This document shows positions 14,741 to 26,544 of a stretch of 64,000 nucleotides of DNA, piece after piece. The position numbers were made by a program, and so were the translations under genes. Origin of the DNA: Cristatella mucedo (Eukaryota; Bryozoa; Phylactolaemata; Cristatellidae); contig WPIO01000045.1 in assembly GCA_009760855.2 (NCBI GenBank), forward strand, positions 2,371,501 to 2,435,500, read 5' to 3'. How positions within the stretch are numbered: the first letter of the stretch is position 1; every line of letters starts with the position of its first letter. The notes under the pieces were generated by a model. That model saw only the letters and a list, made by a program, of their open reading frames with translations. It did no database searches and was not told where the DNA came from.

Positions 14741-15242
14741 ATTGAGGGTTGCAGAGATTTATTTCCAGTGCTAGCAAACATCCCAGCCCTTCATTAAAAT
14801 TTCTCTTAATTGTTTTACTTTTCACTAGCGGCTGCCATAGTAGTTTCATTCTAAGCAGGTAAATATAGTTTCCGAATTCATCTGATGATAGGTGTTCCTC
14901 CAATATTGGCGTAGGCACCGCCTGACGTTTTCCCTACTATTCGCAGGTTCAGGCTAGTACAAACCAGAAATGGCAGATCGTTGGTCAAAGGTTCTTCTGC
15001 AATTGAATCCACTCCAAACTAATTAAATCCAAGCTACAATGCTGCAGATCATATGAGCGCTTCGATATTTTATTAGAATTCTATTATTGTTTTAAGCAAA
15101 AAATACATGCAATAATTGAAATTTGATGCACATGATTAAATATACCTCAAACAAGCCTTAATTTTTAATGTCCCTCAAACCAATGCAGTGGCTCAAGCAC
15201 GACATATGTAAGCGTCACTGATAAGCTTGCACCTGATTATGT

Positions 15243-15856
15243 ATGTGTCACCGTTTGTAACTCCACGAAGTCATAAAGACCATGTGGGTGTTACGCAGGA
15301 GAGTTTTGTATAGAACACTCACAGCCTAAGCGGCTTTCGGTACGCATTCGGTAGCGAACAGACTTCGTCTCAGGCAACAGAGAGAAAGTGGGAAGCATAG
15401 CAGAATCAGGAGAGCAGTTGAGGTAGTGAGAGGCGTAGAAGTAGCAGCTCAGAACCACTGAAAAGGATGAGGCATAGTCGGCAGTAGGAGAGTAGCAGTC
15501 GTTTCGTAAGAATTGTGGATGCGAGTTCCACAGTCTAGGACCTGCAGAGCTAAAGCTTTGGTCACCGACGGCCTTTAAGCTGAGGAATGGGACAGCTAAT
15601 TCATTGTCTATACAAGACCTGAGGGGGAGAAGAGGCTGAAACTGGTGCAGCAGTTAAACTAGGTACGGAGGAGCCAAGCCATGGCAGGCCTTGTGGGTCA
15701 GCCTAAGAACTTTGCTCTGTATCCGTTGCTCAACTGACATCCATCCGAGCTCTTTCAGCAAAGGAGACACATGCTCAAACCGCTGGGACTTGAAGACTAG
15801 CCTTGCAGCCATATTCATAGTCCGCTGCAGTGGCCTAATAGCTTTCATCGGCAGGT
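15243..15856 (-). mobile_element. LINE-A 3' fragment
   Basis: Reversed LINE-A 3' UTR (GTGGGTGTTACGCAGGAGAG) followed by the C-terminal coding region, ending at the 'GCTTTCATCGGCAG' block. The short minus-strand frame MKAIRPLQRTMNMAARLVF belongs to it. The 5' end is truncated. Confidence 0.9.
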
Positions 15857-16149
15857 TTCATTATCAACTGGCAGAGATTCAGGCTATGACTAGTCTTTCT
15901 AATCAATTGTTAACTCTTTCAATATTATCATTTGTACAGAAATCATCAAGAAAACCCCAGAGTTGCAAAGCCAAAGTGCAAGTGTCTACTCTTTACAATT
16001 TGTGTATCTGGTTAGATGCATACAAACTAATGAGTTGCCAATCGTGACTCGGCAGATTATTTATTCCTTTCTTCACACTTCAGATTGAAAGTATCACATT
16101 TCTGACTCTGTAGGACAGCAGCCACCATACATTGACAAGCACAGTCAAG

Positions 16150-17695
16150 GACTTCTAGGCAGATGTTCCCGAGTTTTGCCTTTGTGTCGATCCCTCCCAG
16201 CCCTCCAAGACGACGAATTCTGTACACAGCGTTGCTGCATGTATTGCTGAAGTGGACAGATGAACATCAACATGAAGACATGCAATAATGGGTAGAGTGT
16301 CTCTCATTGTTTTTCTCGATCTTTCGTCAGCTTTTGATACTATCAATCACGAAGTTTTTCAAGAGCGCGTCTCATCTCGCCTGGAAATCACTAGCACTTC
16401 TCTGCAATAGTTCAGGTCCTATCTCAGTGGGAGACTCCAGAGTATTGACCTGAATGGAGAAAGATCATCTGGGGTACCTCTGAAATATTGGGTACCTCAG
16501 AGCTCTGTGCTAGGTCCAGTTCTTTTCAACATTTATGCTCTCCCTCTTGCTGATGTGTTTTCCAAGAACAATCTAGGCTTTCCCTTTCATGTGGATGAAA
16601 CTCACTTGTACCTTTGCTTTGATCCCCCCCAGCCTTCGAGCACCTCAACTTCTCTCAACTCACTTGCAGCATGTATTGATGACATCCGCACCTAGATGGC
16701 AGCAAATTTTCTCAAACTAAACGATGATTAAATTAATTCACTAGTTATGGGCAAACCCATTGTAATTCAGAAATTGGAAAGGCAGACACTAAAAATTGGC
16801 TCTGTCAGCATATCACCTGCTGAATCAGGTCTAAATCTAAGTGTCATGCTCCAAAGTGACCTCTCGTTAGACAACCACATTAGCTCCACAGTCAAATTGG
16901 CCTACTTTCAGCTACTTAACAGTACTAAAATTCGGGGTCGTGTAGATAAGAATAACACATCTAAGTTGGTACATGCATTCGTTAATCCCATCTCGACTTC
17001 TGCAACTCACTGCTTACTGGCCTACCGGCATATGAGATCAGGCGATTGCAGCTGGTGCAAAACTCCACAGCTAGGCTTGTCTGTCGTGAACGTTGCAGTA
17101 GCCACATTACACCACTTCTCGCCGAGATGCAATGGCTACCAGTCAAGCAACGGATTGAATTCAAGGTTTTGTTGTTCACTTTTAGGTCACTTCATTCTTT
17201 GGCTCCAGCCTATCTCTCAGATATACTTCCCCATCAGGCCAAGCGTCGTGCCACCCGCTTTTCAGAATCCAACAGTCGACAAATACCTCGTGCACACCTC
17301 AATTCCTTTGGATACCGTGCGTTTAGTTCGTATGCTCCCAAAGCCTGGAACTCCCTCCCGACTTGTGTCAGAACATCCCCAGACTTGACCACATTTTAAA
17401 TAAACTTGAAACACACACCTATTTAGGACAGCATTTAGTGGGTACCTGTGATTCGTCCTTCATGTGCTTATGGTTGCTGACACTGTGCATGCTGCTACTA
17501 ACCACAGTTGCATGCTGATCCTGTGCATGTCACCCCAACCATGTTTTTCATTTTGTTTGTTCATCAAGCATGATATTACTCACCATTCAATTGTGTTTCC
17601 CTTTGCAGCAAATGTAAAGCACTTAGAAGGAGATTGAGCTCTCTGAGGGCGCTTTATGAAGTGCATTAATATTGTTATTACTATTATGATTAACA
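16150..17695 (+). mobile_element. LINE-B copy: RT domain to 3' end
   Basis: A short stray RT fragment (16160-16260) precedes a run from the DTINHEV block (about 16337) through 'PQSSVLGPVLFNIYALPL' (about 16500), a mutated catalytic box (HVDE where YADD is expected, about 16590), the thumb, the C-terminus (AWNSLPTCVRTSP, about 17345) and the 3' UTR, to a (ATT)n-like tail at about 17690. Several stops and frameshifts divide it. Confidence 0.9.
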
Positions 17696-17782
17696 TGTAA
17701 TTTCAAACAAATGACGACAGAATAAAATTAATTAATATGGTCGAATGTACTGTGACTCCGAAATTAGAAACATTACTGTTAA

Positions 17783-18735
17783 AAACGCCCCTGCAGTATA
17801 TCTCCTGTTGCATTCGCACGTAATCTAGGTGTCCTATTTCAAAGTGACCTTTCCTTTGACGACCAAGTCAGCTCACCAGTCAAATCTGCCTACTTTTATC
17901 TGCCCACAGTTTCTAAAATACGGGCTTGCTTAAGCAGGAATACTACATCTAAATTGTTCTTCGCATCAGTGAAATCCCGTCTTGACTTCTGTATTTCACT
18001 ACTTGCTACCATATCTGCCTGTGGAATGAGGCTCTTGCAGTAAGTAAAATTTCTGCTGCAAGGCTTGTCAAGCGAGAAAGCTTCGCAGTTGCCACATCAT
18101 ACCACTTCTTGCCGATCTGCAATATCTCCCATCGAGCATTATTCGAGGTCAAGTAGTTTCACTTAATTTTAAGTTCCTTTATTTGCTTAATTTATTTTTT
18201 TTCTATAGCCTACTTAAAAGAAATACTTCCCCAACAGTGTAATCATTCCGAATCTTCTGGTCTGACTCCAACTTTTATGCTATAATAATGCCAAATTCAA
18301 CATCTTTAGTAGCTTTAGTTCGTATGCTTTCAACGCGCGGAACTCACTCACGACTGGCACCTTAAAAACATCAGACATAGGGCGTTAAAATAAGCTAAAG
18401 ATACACTATACAAAACTCTCCTGCGTAACAACCACATGGTCTTTTTGACTTTGTGGATTTACTGACGGAGATACATTACATTACATTACATAACCTGTTT
18501 AAGATGGTATTTAGTGCCTCCTCGCGATTCTTTCCTTTAGTGCTCGTGCTGAAAGTGTCCCGCCATTACTAACCTCATCATTTTGGACCCGGTTTACGAC
18601 ATCTAGCTACTTTAATGCTAGATGACATTCCAAATGTGTTACCACTGATAATTTGGTCACGCATTTTTACAGCATCTGTAAAGTGCATAAAAAGAGATGC
18701 AGTTTTCTGAATGTGTCATACACTTGTCTTATGAC
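17783..18735 (+). mobile_element. Decayed LINE-B with nested LINE-A 3' end
   Basis: Matches LINE-B from the thumb (17790-18010) through the C-terminal region to the 3' UTR near 18735, with many changes. It is interrupted at 18400-18491 by a LINE-A 3' end, after which LINE-B sequence resumes (AACCTGTTTAAGATGGTATT). Confidence 0.75.
18400..18491 (+). mobile_element. Very short LINE-A insertion (3' end only)
   Basis: About 90 nt of the LINE-A 3' terminus: AAAACTCTCCTGCGTAACA through GGAGATACATTACATTAC. This is extreme 5' truncation, typical of target-primed reverse transcription. It is nested in an older LINE-B. Confidence 0.85.
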
Positions 18736-19034
18736 TACTAAAATTAAGGTAGGTCACTTTCATAAAATTCTACTTGCTTCTCAACCATACTATCAAGAAA
18801 ATGCTGGATCAAAAAATGTATAAGTATGTAAGATTCCATTTGCCAGTTTCAATAAGGATTTAGAGACACAAATGCCACATAAACTTCAATTTTAGCGATA
18901 CACATAGACATAACTATCGAAAGTGATATGTTATTAGCTCTTTGAGATCTCCTAAATATCACATTGATATTTTATGCATTTTAATACTTGGTAATATAAT
19001 AGGGCGGCCATTGGACAGGTCTAGATAAAACCAC

Positions 19035-19690
19035 TAACTGCTAAAGTGTTCTTTTGACGCTTGAGGGATGAGATTTTCGTACAATTCTGCAGCTAAAATT
19101 TTCGTCCATAAAAGTCTTAGTTGCCACATAAAATTAGTTTTGCCTAATTTGCACCAACTCCGAGTCGAGCCGTTCGTTGACTTCAAAGATCTGTCAATCC
19201 TTTTAAGGTCCCTTCTTTCTTTGGCTACAGCTTATCTATCAGATCTAATTTTGAACCAGGATAGGCATCGCACTAACCAATTTTATTGCTTAAATAGTTT
19301 AGCAATACATAATGCGAACCTCAAAGCGAGTGGCCAATGTGATTTTAATTTATATTCTCTCAGAGCCTGGATCTCACTCCCTACTGACTTCACTACATCA
19401 CCTGAATGATACATTTAAAAAAGCCAAACACACATCTATTTATCACAGCATTTGGTGGGTGCATGTGATTTGCACCGTGTCTGCTTATCCGTGCTGACAT
19501 TTTGCATGGTGCTACAAGAAGTAGATGCATTCTGACAATATGAATGCATACTATGTTTGTTAACAGTGTGCATGCTACAATTGAAATTTCGATCATGCTT
19601 CACTTAAAGAACATGCCAAGTGCCTAAACAAGATTAAACTCTCTCAGGGTGGTACACATTTGTTTTATTGTTATTATTATTATTATTTTG
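19035..19690 (+). mobile_element. Decayed LINE-B 3' half
   Basis: C-terminal coding region (TAYLSDLILNQ at about 19220) through the 3' UTR to GGGTGGTACAC and an (ATT)n tail at 19670-19690. Many substitutions. Only short frames remain. Confidence 0.75.
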
Positions 19691-19719
19691 TAGGTTGATT
19701 CAGAATGCAAATAAAACTT

Positions 19720-19845
19720 TCAAGGTATCGCAAGGTTCCGTTAGAGGTATCGCTCTTTACGCTATGTATACCCTAGTCGGACATGTCTTTGCCAAGCATA
19801 GGCAAAGCTGTCATTCTCACTGCGATGACACTCCATTTAATCACC
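19720..19845 (+). mobile_element. LINE-B RT fragment
   Basis: A 40-codon frame reading SQGSVRGIALYAMYTLVG, then HCDDT, aligns with the LINE-B 'PQGSVLGPVLFTVYTLPL ... YADDT' block. The catalytic box is altered from YADD to HCDD. Confidence 0.65.
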
Positions 19846-20893
19846 ATTTCACTCTAGTAAGCCTGGCAGTGGATTAGTTTTTCGAAAAAACCTTTACTGC
19901 GACGATTGGCCTTTCCGGGGATAGAGCACTCCAAAGCAAGCAGTTTTGAATAAGCACTTTGAAGTCACATATAAGTCAGCCATAAGTATTAGCCTAGAGC
20001 CATTTCCGAAATCACATATTCCTGAGATAATAGTAGGCTATGCTAGTTCTTTCTTTTGTAGCACCGGGTCGACTTTACAGCTTTTTGATTTATAATGTCT
20101 CTCGTCCGGTCGCATTAATGAGCTGCATTTGGTCTATTTTTAATCTTGGTGGTGCATAATCGCATTAATTTTGTCCTGGCTCGGCTATTCTTGTAGTAAT
20201 TTTCTAATACGCTAAAGGATTATTCCCCACGCCTAAATGTTGATTTACTCTCAGTAGCCAGCCCAGCTGACCTCATGGTTCTTCGCGTCAGCTCTACAGC
20301 AACTTACTACAAACTTACTTGAACGACTCTGCCATGTCTTGAATTGAATGTGTGCAGTGTTCTTTTGCGATGATTATTACATGTTGAATGCATGTCATAT
20401 TGGTGAAACAGCTCGTACAACAGACGATTGTTGGGTTCAAGTAGTCCTACCACTCCTAGCCCAAAATTAAAGCCGTTCAAATTGTCAAGCTGGATTAAAA
20501 ATGAATTAGAAAAACTCCCCTATTCATATATGGCTTCTACCACAACATGCACTAACGTTTTATTCGTGACTCCGCTGTCCCTAAATTATTTGAATTTCTT
20601 TACTATTTATTGAGGAATTTGCCCGCTTATATTTGTGAGCTATTTACAACATTTTTCTAACCGCGTCCCAATAAACAGGCCAGCAGGTTTTAGTTTCTTC
20701 TTTGGGCTTATACACGCTACTGTAAACATGCAATGGAATTATTTTAAAAATGATTTCATGCAAAAATGTTATTCCTGTCATTCCCTTTGTGCAGTTATGC
20801 TGTTTTATTGAGTTTCGTCGGGACTTGCACATAGATTTGCGTGTGCAATGGACCTATGCAAAGATATATCACACAATAGAGTTTCCTAAAAGA

Positions 20894-21387
20894 GTAATGT
20901 AATGTAATGTATCTCCGTCAGTAACTCCACAAAGTCATAAAGACCATGCGGGTGTTACGCAGGAGAGTTTTGTATAGCGCACTCACAGCCTAAGCGGCTT
21001 TCGGTACGCATTCGGTACCCAACAGACTTCGTCTCACGCAACAAAGAGAAAGTGGGAAGCATAGCAGAGTTAGGAGAGCAGTTCATGTAGTGAGTAGCAT
21101 AGAAGTAGCAGTTCACGACCGCTGAAAAAGATGTGCCATAGTCGGCAGTTGGAGAGTAGATGTCGTTGCGTAAGAATTGTGGAAGCGAGTTCCACAGTCT
21201 AGGACCTGCAGAGCTAAAGCTTCTGTCGCCAACTGTCTTTTAGCGGAGGAATGAGACAGCTAATTGATTGTCCACACAGGACCTGAGGGCGCGAACAGGC
21301 TGAAACTGATGCAGCAGTTCAGCTAGGTACGAAGGAGCCAAGCCGTGGCGGGCCTTGTGGGTCAGCATAAGAACTTATCTCTGTATG
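20894..21387 (-). mobile_element. LINE-A 3' fragment
   Basis: Starts with the reversed tail (GTAATGTAATGTAATG, three units), then the LINE-A 3' UTR and C-terminal region, and is truncated at about 21387. It lies only in the left duplicated block, so it arrived after the duplication or was lost from the other copy. Confidence 0.9.
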
Positions 21388-21949
21388 GTTACTTTACTAT
21401 CAAAAAACACTTCTTCAAAGTGATAAGTTAGTACAGTAACCGAGTAAGTAATAAAGCAGTGCCTGCAAGGTACTCTGAAGTAGAGTAATTATCAACAAAA
21501 CGCAAACCAGGAATTGTTGCCGCATTAAGGAAATTATGGTTCTTCACATAAAAATAAAAAATCAGCTTTGTCATTGCACAAGCAAGAAATAGAGGTAAGA
21601 AGACAAATTAACTCTAATCGGGACCAATTCTAGCACTGGCGAGTTCGCTTGTGGATCGCTAAAATTGCCAACTAATCGCAGCAAGAATTTACACAGATTT
21701 TATCCTAAAGCACTGTAGAAAAAAGACAATAGTTGCAATGCGAACGTTTGAAATGCACCATACTGATCGTTTCCACCAAGCAACTAATTTGATGATGGTG
21801 ATTTGATACTACTAAAAACAAGTAAATATTTCCGAATCACTATTAAATGAATTATAATTTAATTGTATACATACAATGAAAAGATATTTCTTCGGCAAGC
21901 TTCCACTATTTATCATGCTCTTTCGGTAAAGCCATTTAGATCGAATTAT

Positions 21950-22032
21950 CCAAATGCTGCAGTGCTCACTCATAGCAACCAAAAGTTGCCAGTCACTGTA
22001 GCATTTCCTACCTAAGAAGCTTGTTGCTGCCC
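21950..22032 (-). pseudogene. FTP-start exon relic (left duplicate)
   Basis: Minus-strand frame AATSFLGRKCYSDWQLLVAM is collinear with the 40.5-kb copy. The acceptor seen in that copy (TTTTAG) is changed to TTTTGG here, so the exon has probably lost its splice site. The frame itself stays open for another 50 or so codons. The FTP assignment rests on position after a leader-like exon and on a loose match to the domain start. Confidence 0.35.
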
Positions 22033-22926
22033 CCAAAAATTACCGCCAGAACTTCCGGTGAGCCTAGGACACAAAGCAGTTATAATGCTGTTCTAATACG
22101 TTATGGATTCTATAAACGTTACCAATTCATGAATGCTAGAAGTGTCATTGCATATTCCCAGAAGCAAGGTGTTGATTACTTCGTTAGGTAATCGAGGTAC
22201 TATAGTAAAATCATCTTTAGAATGTAACTACACACAGTCTGGAAAACAAACTTTGAAGGCATCGTAGACGGATCAAGCGGTGTAGAACGCAAGTATTTAA
22301 GACATTTCAATAGAAACACATTTAACGTAAAATAGTTAATGTCCAAATACATATAAATAGTGTTACACAATTTATAACATTCATGATAATCTACACTTGA
22401 ACATGAAAAAGATTCTCAGGAATAGCACGCAACTGTAGAATAACTATACTGCATAATGAAATAATATTATTTATTATTCTTGAAAAAAACAAAATTTCAT
22501 AAATAGATCAGTATAATTGATTTTCTTTGACGAATAAGCTGAACAATATGGACGAGAATAGCTAAGAGAAGAAAATCATTAAAGGTTGATATATTAGCCT
22601 ATAATTGGCTGTTTGTGTTAATTTCTCAGAGAATATCTTTAATAAATTGTACTTTAGCAGTGCAAAATAAAAAATTATTTGACCTGATTTGCAAAATGCC
22701 TTTTTTACTAAAGATTGACCTCAGCATGACTGAAGGCAATGCAAAAAAAATTTAAGAGGCATCGTTTGTACTACATAATATTCGCAAATTCTCTAGTGAT
22801 TGGAAATTGCAAGGGGGGGGGGTGGTTGAGAAGACTTCTTTAGGCAACTAACATAGTTTATCGAGCGCAAATAAAAACCCCACTTACAGCTTTAGGTAAA
22901 GTGCTCCTGCAGTAAGTTTCTCTTAC

Positions 22927-22995
22927 CCCCACCGAATGTGATGAATTTGCTAAGTAGCAGCCTTGTGATCACAATGTAGAATGCTTGCTTGACAG
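22927..22995 (-). CDS. Possible leader exon (left duplicate)
   Basis: A 69-nt minus-strand stretch between acceptor TAAACAG and donor GGGG|GTAAGAG, phase 1 at both ends. It codes for a hydrophobic run (FYIVITRLLL) ending FGG. The matching stretch at 41510-41447 keeps both the frame and the donor. A signal peptide or membrane exon is likely. No ATG is present, so translation would begin in an upstream exon or this is a relic. Confidence 0.35.
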
Positions 22996-23330
22996 CTGTT
23001 TAGAAGAGTGCCGATTGTGGACCTATACTTTTTGTAGTTGGGGACATGTAACTCCACTATTTATCCATACAATCTTGACTTATTCAGAGCTAAAATGAAT
23101 TGATATGACCTCCTAAACTGAGCCGCAAGCATGAGTTGAGAATGTATGTCCGCCTTTTAAAGCCTGCTTTCATTATTCCTCGCTTTATATGTCTCAGCAA
23201 CAAATTAAAGGGAATCTATGCTTGCGCGGATATGTAATTCAATTATGCAAGCACAATCATCAAGGACGGTGGTTTGCATTATGTGTTAGTCCCATTAGGT
23301 CAGGAAGGAAGGTAAGTTAGAGGGCTTAGT

Positions 23331-23676
23331 TGAAAGGCAGATGAAGCGAGCAGAGGATCGCTAATTCAGAAGTCTCACTATCAATCAGCAATCATTTTGT
23401 TCATTAAGATGCTCATTTCGCCACGAAGTTTCATAAATGAGAATTTCTGCCTTTTTAGCTTAAACTCTTTCTTTTTCGACATAGCACACAGAGGCCAAAA
23501 CATTATGGCCTAACTTAATCTCGTAAGTAGTTCTCCTTTCTTTTATGATTATTTTCTTTGGAGTCTAGAGGCAGTTAATACAATTTATTGCACATCTTAT
23601 TCCGGAATCGTTTGCTTCCGAACCAATACCGTACACAATTTAGTGTTTTACGTCGTGCAAACCAGGCTCTAAATCA
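23331..23676. other. Unannotated spacer
   Basis: No gene or repeat recognised between the duplicated block and the TIR element. Confidence 0.3.
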
Positions 23677-24497
23677 CAGTGGTACCTCACCTTGACAAAT
23701 CAATTCGATTCGTGCCGGAGCTCACAGCTCCATTTACTGGTACCTCAAATAAATTTTCTCCATTGAAATAAAGTGAAATGCCATTAATCCGTTCAGGACC
23801 CCCAAATAGCACCTAAATATTTGTTGCATGTTTTTAAAATTAAACAATGTACTTCTAAATAACGAATATTGTTTTAAAAACAATAAAATCGTATCTCTTG
23901 CAGTAAACGGGTTTTATAAGTAATAATTTACATCAGTAACTTGGAGATAAAATAACTTGAAGATGGATGTTAGAGGAGGAGGCTGAAATGAGTATCTGAA
24001 TCCTATTCTCCAATTTTCCTTTTTTGCTGGGCCTTCCACAATCTCAGTTTATAAACTGGGCCTTTATGTGGAAGCGCCGATTGTTATCAGTAATAGGACG
24101 AATGCTCACACTAGGATTTAGCCTACATATTTTAAATTAAGTACTTATCTGCTCCTGCCATAGCCAGATTTAACAGCGGAGTATGGCGATCTTGTGTGTC
24201 CAAGCACAACCATGGCTCTCTGTAGCCTGTCTGGGAGCGAACCGACAGGCCTGTGCATTGCGTCACATCCGGGTCGTAGGGCAGCGTTTTGCAACAGAAC
24301 CTTGTAAGCTGTCCAAACCTTATTGGCCGAGTAACCCTAAACAATGTGAGGTTCACTGGGGCAACTAGTCTTGGACTATCTGAAGCTGGCTCTTCACCGA
24401 ATTTTAGCTCCCAACTCAAAGCTAGAAATCGGCAGAGATACAGCTCTATTCCCGAAGCACTTGTATGTAGAGACACTTCTAAGTTGAGGTACCACTG
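23677..24497. mobile_element. Non-autonomous DNA transposon with Tigger/pogo-like TIRs
   Basis: The left end CAGTGGTACCTCACCTTGA and the inverted right end (CAGTGGTACCTCAACTTAGA on the minus strand) form a TIR of about 18 nt with two mismatches. The pairing extends two further bases outward (CA/TG). CAGTGGTACCTC followed by an A/CACTT-like run is typical of pogo/Tigger elements. The 821-nt body has no transposase; its open frames are short and unrelated. A clear TA target duplication was not seen. Confidence 0.65.
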
Positions 24498-25431
24498 TGC
24501 TGGCATAAAATCTCGTCTTGCCCATGCAACGAGCTATTGACTTTTATTATCTAATTATGCAGCGTTCATCATCAATCGGATTATTTCACTTATGGTTCTG
24601 TGCGCGATCGTATGTTGTCAACATTAATGTTGAGTAAATACTTAACTAATATAGGATAGTAGCTTTGAAATATATTGATGTAGGCATCAAAACAGTCGGG
24701 CTAGCATTATGGCTTCCACACGTAAGCAGTTTCAGATTGCAGCAGACTGCATCTCGGTGATGCGATGGGCCAAAAGGCTGATTAGTTTAACTAAATCAGG
24801 CGATCAAGAGAGGTTTATTGTCTCCCAGCCTGTCTGATTGAGCAAGCCCCAACGTTTAGCGATTTTTTCCCAACAATAGATGACGCATTTTGTGTTTCAT
24901 AATTAAGTTACTTCATCAGGCTACTTCCCTTCATAAGGCTAAACGACTTTTAAAACCGAGAGAGCTAAAAGCAAAGTAAATAGCCATTCGGCACTTGGTC
25001 GCCATCTTTATTATCATAAATACTCAATAATCCAATATTCATAAATTCTGTTTGTGTTTTATTGCAAATATCACAATGTCCGCTTTTACACTTTAAAAGA
25101 AAAAGAGAACCTTAATGAAGTGGCAAAGCTGATGCAAGGAAACATGAATAATGTTCAATCATTGACTGAATTTAATTGGCCTTTGCTAGAAATTATCTTT
25201 AAGGATTGTAATAATGTCATTACAATTATATAGTGGAATTTAAGTGTCTTTACTTTGAAATAATTTGACTATAGGTTCACTATAAAACGTATACAGTTTT
25301 TTGCGGGTAATTAACATTAATATTAGCTTAGTCAACCTAACTTACATTAAGTGTTGTGACAATGATAATTTCGTTGCAATGGTTGACCATGATACAATAA
25401 TACATCTAAGTTTAAGGCATTTCTATCTTAC
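24498..25431. other. Unannotated
   Basis: AT-rich, no recognisable gene or repeat. It is probably the intron downstream of the broken EGF exon. Confidence 0.3.
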
Positions 25432-25551
25432 CAATTTGACATCCTGGTCCATTCCAGCCTCGTGCACATCGTTTTGGGCAAAAACCATCGGCACTTCAGC
25501 TTTTGTCATTGGTGCAGTGACACATCAGAGTAGACAATTGTACCACCACAC
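25432..25551 (-). pseudogene. EGF-like exon with Cys-to-stop change
   Basis: A 120-nt minus-strand exon lies between acceptor CTAACAG and donor ATTG|GTAAGA, phase 1 at both ends. The frame reads LMCHCTNDKS, then TGA, then SADGFCPKRCARGWNGPGC. The stop falls exactly where the paralogue at 5042-4890 has the third cysteine (TGC), so one change of TGC or TGT to TGA explains it. Splice sites are intact. The gene copy is either a pseudogene or skips this in-phase exon. Spacing, the CPxxC and GWxG residues, and the exon phases match the 5-kb EGF exon. Confidence 0.7.
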
Positions 25552-26179
25552 CTGTTAGGATTACCGGTTCATTTAGATTTATTCATGTGTCTAAGGTGAT
25601 AAGATTTATTTGAAGGTGCCTAGAGCGTATTGGAGAAATAAAACGACGAGCCTTTTCACAGCACTTATAACTAAAAGATCCTCTTCATTGAGAATGTTGG
25701 CAGAACCTACCATACGATTTTAGAGGCAGATATTTTCGCCAGAAACGAATGCTGAGCTATGTAGCATTAATGATTGAACAAGCCAGCAGTGCAGCAATTA
25801 ACAAAATTAAAAGTTTTTCGCAAACGAGAGAGATTAAGAAATGCTAACAGGAGCAATTCCTAGTCAGTAAACTCAGTGCTTACATTTGAAATGTTTTTCG
25901 TATAACTTTCATTCCATTGCATACAATATTTAAAGAACTGTTATTTAAAAAGAATTCAGCATAAATATATGCACGGAATTAGAAGATATAAACAGTATGA
26001 AATTTCAATGTTTAATATTTAATTAATATGTCTGAGCACAAAACTCTTAGTAATACTGACAGATAAGTATTTCAATTACAACCAACATGGTAATAACACT
26101 TACTAATCAAACTAAGCATTAGCTGTTTGAAGACAGTCATTTGTAATGCGATAGAAGAGCCTTAAGAGATACCACCACG
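25552..26179. other. Unannotated
   Basis: AT-rich, only short frames. Upstream intron side of the EGF exon. Confidence 0.3.
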
Positions 26180-26275
26180 GCATTTTCCAATCGTGGATCG
26201 CCAACTGCATGATTGAAACCATCGACCTCAGTCGTAAGGAGTGAGTACCTTCTCTCCTGGATTACATGTGCCATA
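26180..26275 (-). mobile_element. Partial SINE copy
   Basis: Minus-strand match to the tRNA-derived SINE: a 'GGTCGATGGTTTCAATC' B-box-like region followed by GCAGTTGGCGATCC. The tail part is missing or diverged. Confidence 0.45.
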
Positions 26276-26544
26276 ATTTAAGAACTTTGTAACTCATGTG
26301 CATAATGTCTACTATTCTACAGTATGTATTTGTATTACTTATCTTGTAATTATGATGATTATTGTTAGTTAGAGGTTATTTAATTCATTATACCACTATG
26401 TCTGGACTCATTCCGGATAGGTGGTACCTAACTCTCATTTCTGCTACAGGCGGCAGCTTGCCTTTTTACTGATTACATGCCAAGGGTTATGTTAGAGACA
26501 TCAGCAAATGTTAAACGCCTAGAAGAGATTGAGCTGTCTAATGA

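Larger units (their letters stand above)
20030..23330. repeat. Left copy of a diverged direct duplication
   Basis: Collinear matches to 39310-41850 include CTAGTTCTTTCTTTTGTAGC (about 20043 versus 39329), AGTTCGCTTGTGGATCGCTA (about 21643 versus 40192), ACCAAGCAACTAATTTGATG (about 21775 versus 40308), the TCATAGCAACCAAAAGTTGC region (about 21970 versus 40510) and GAATTGATATGACCTCCTAA (about 23097 versus 41618). This copy also holds a LINE-A insertion at 20894-21387 that is absent from the other. Confidence 0.75.

Noticed and set aside
24132-24540. 124-codon minus-strand and 83-codon plus-strand frames
   Set aside because: They lie inside the TIR element, overlap on both strands, and show no transposase or other motif.
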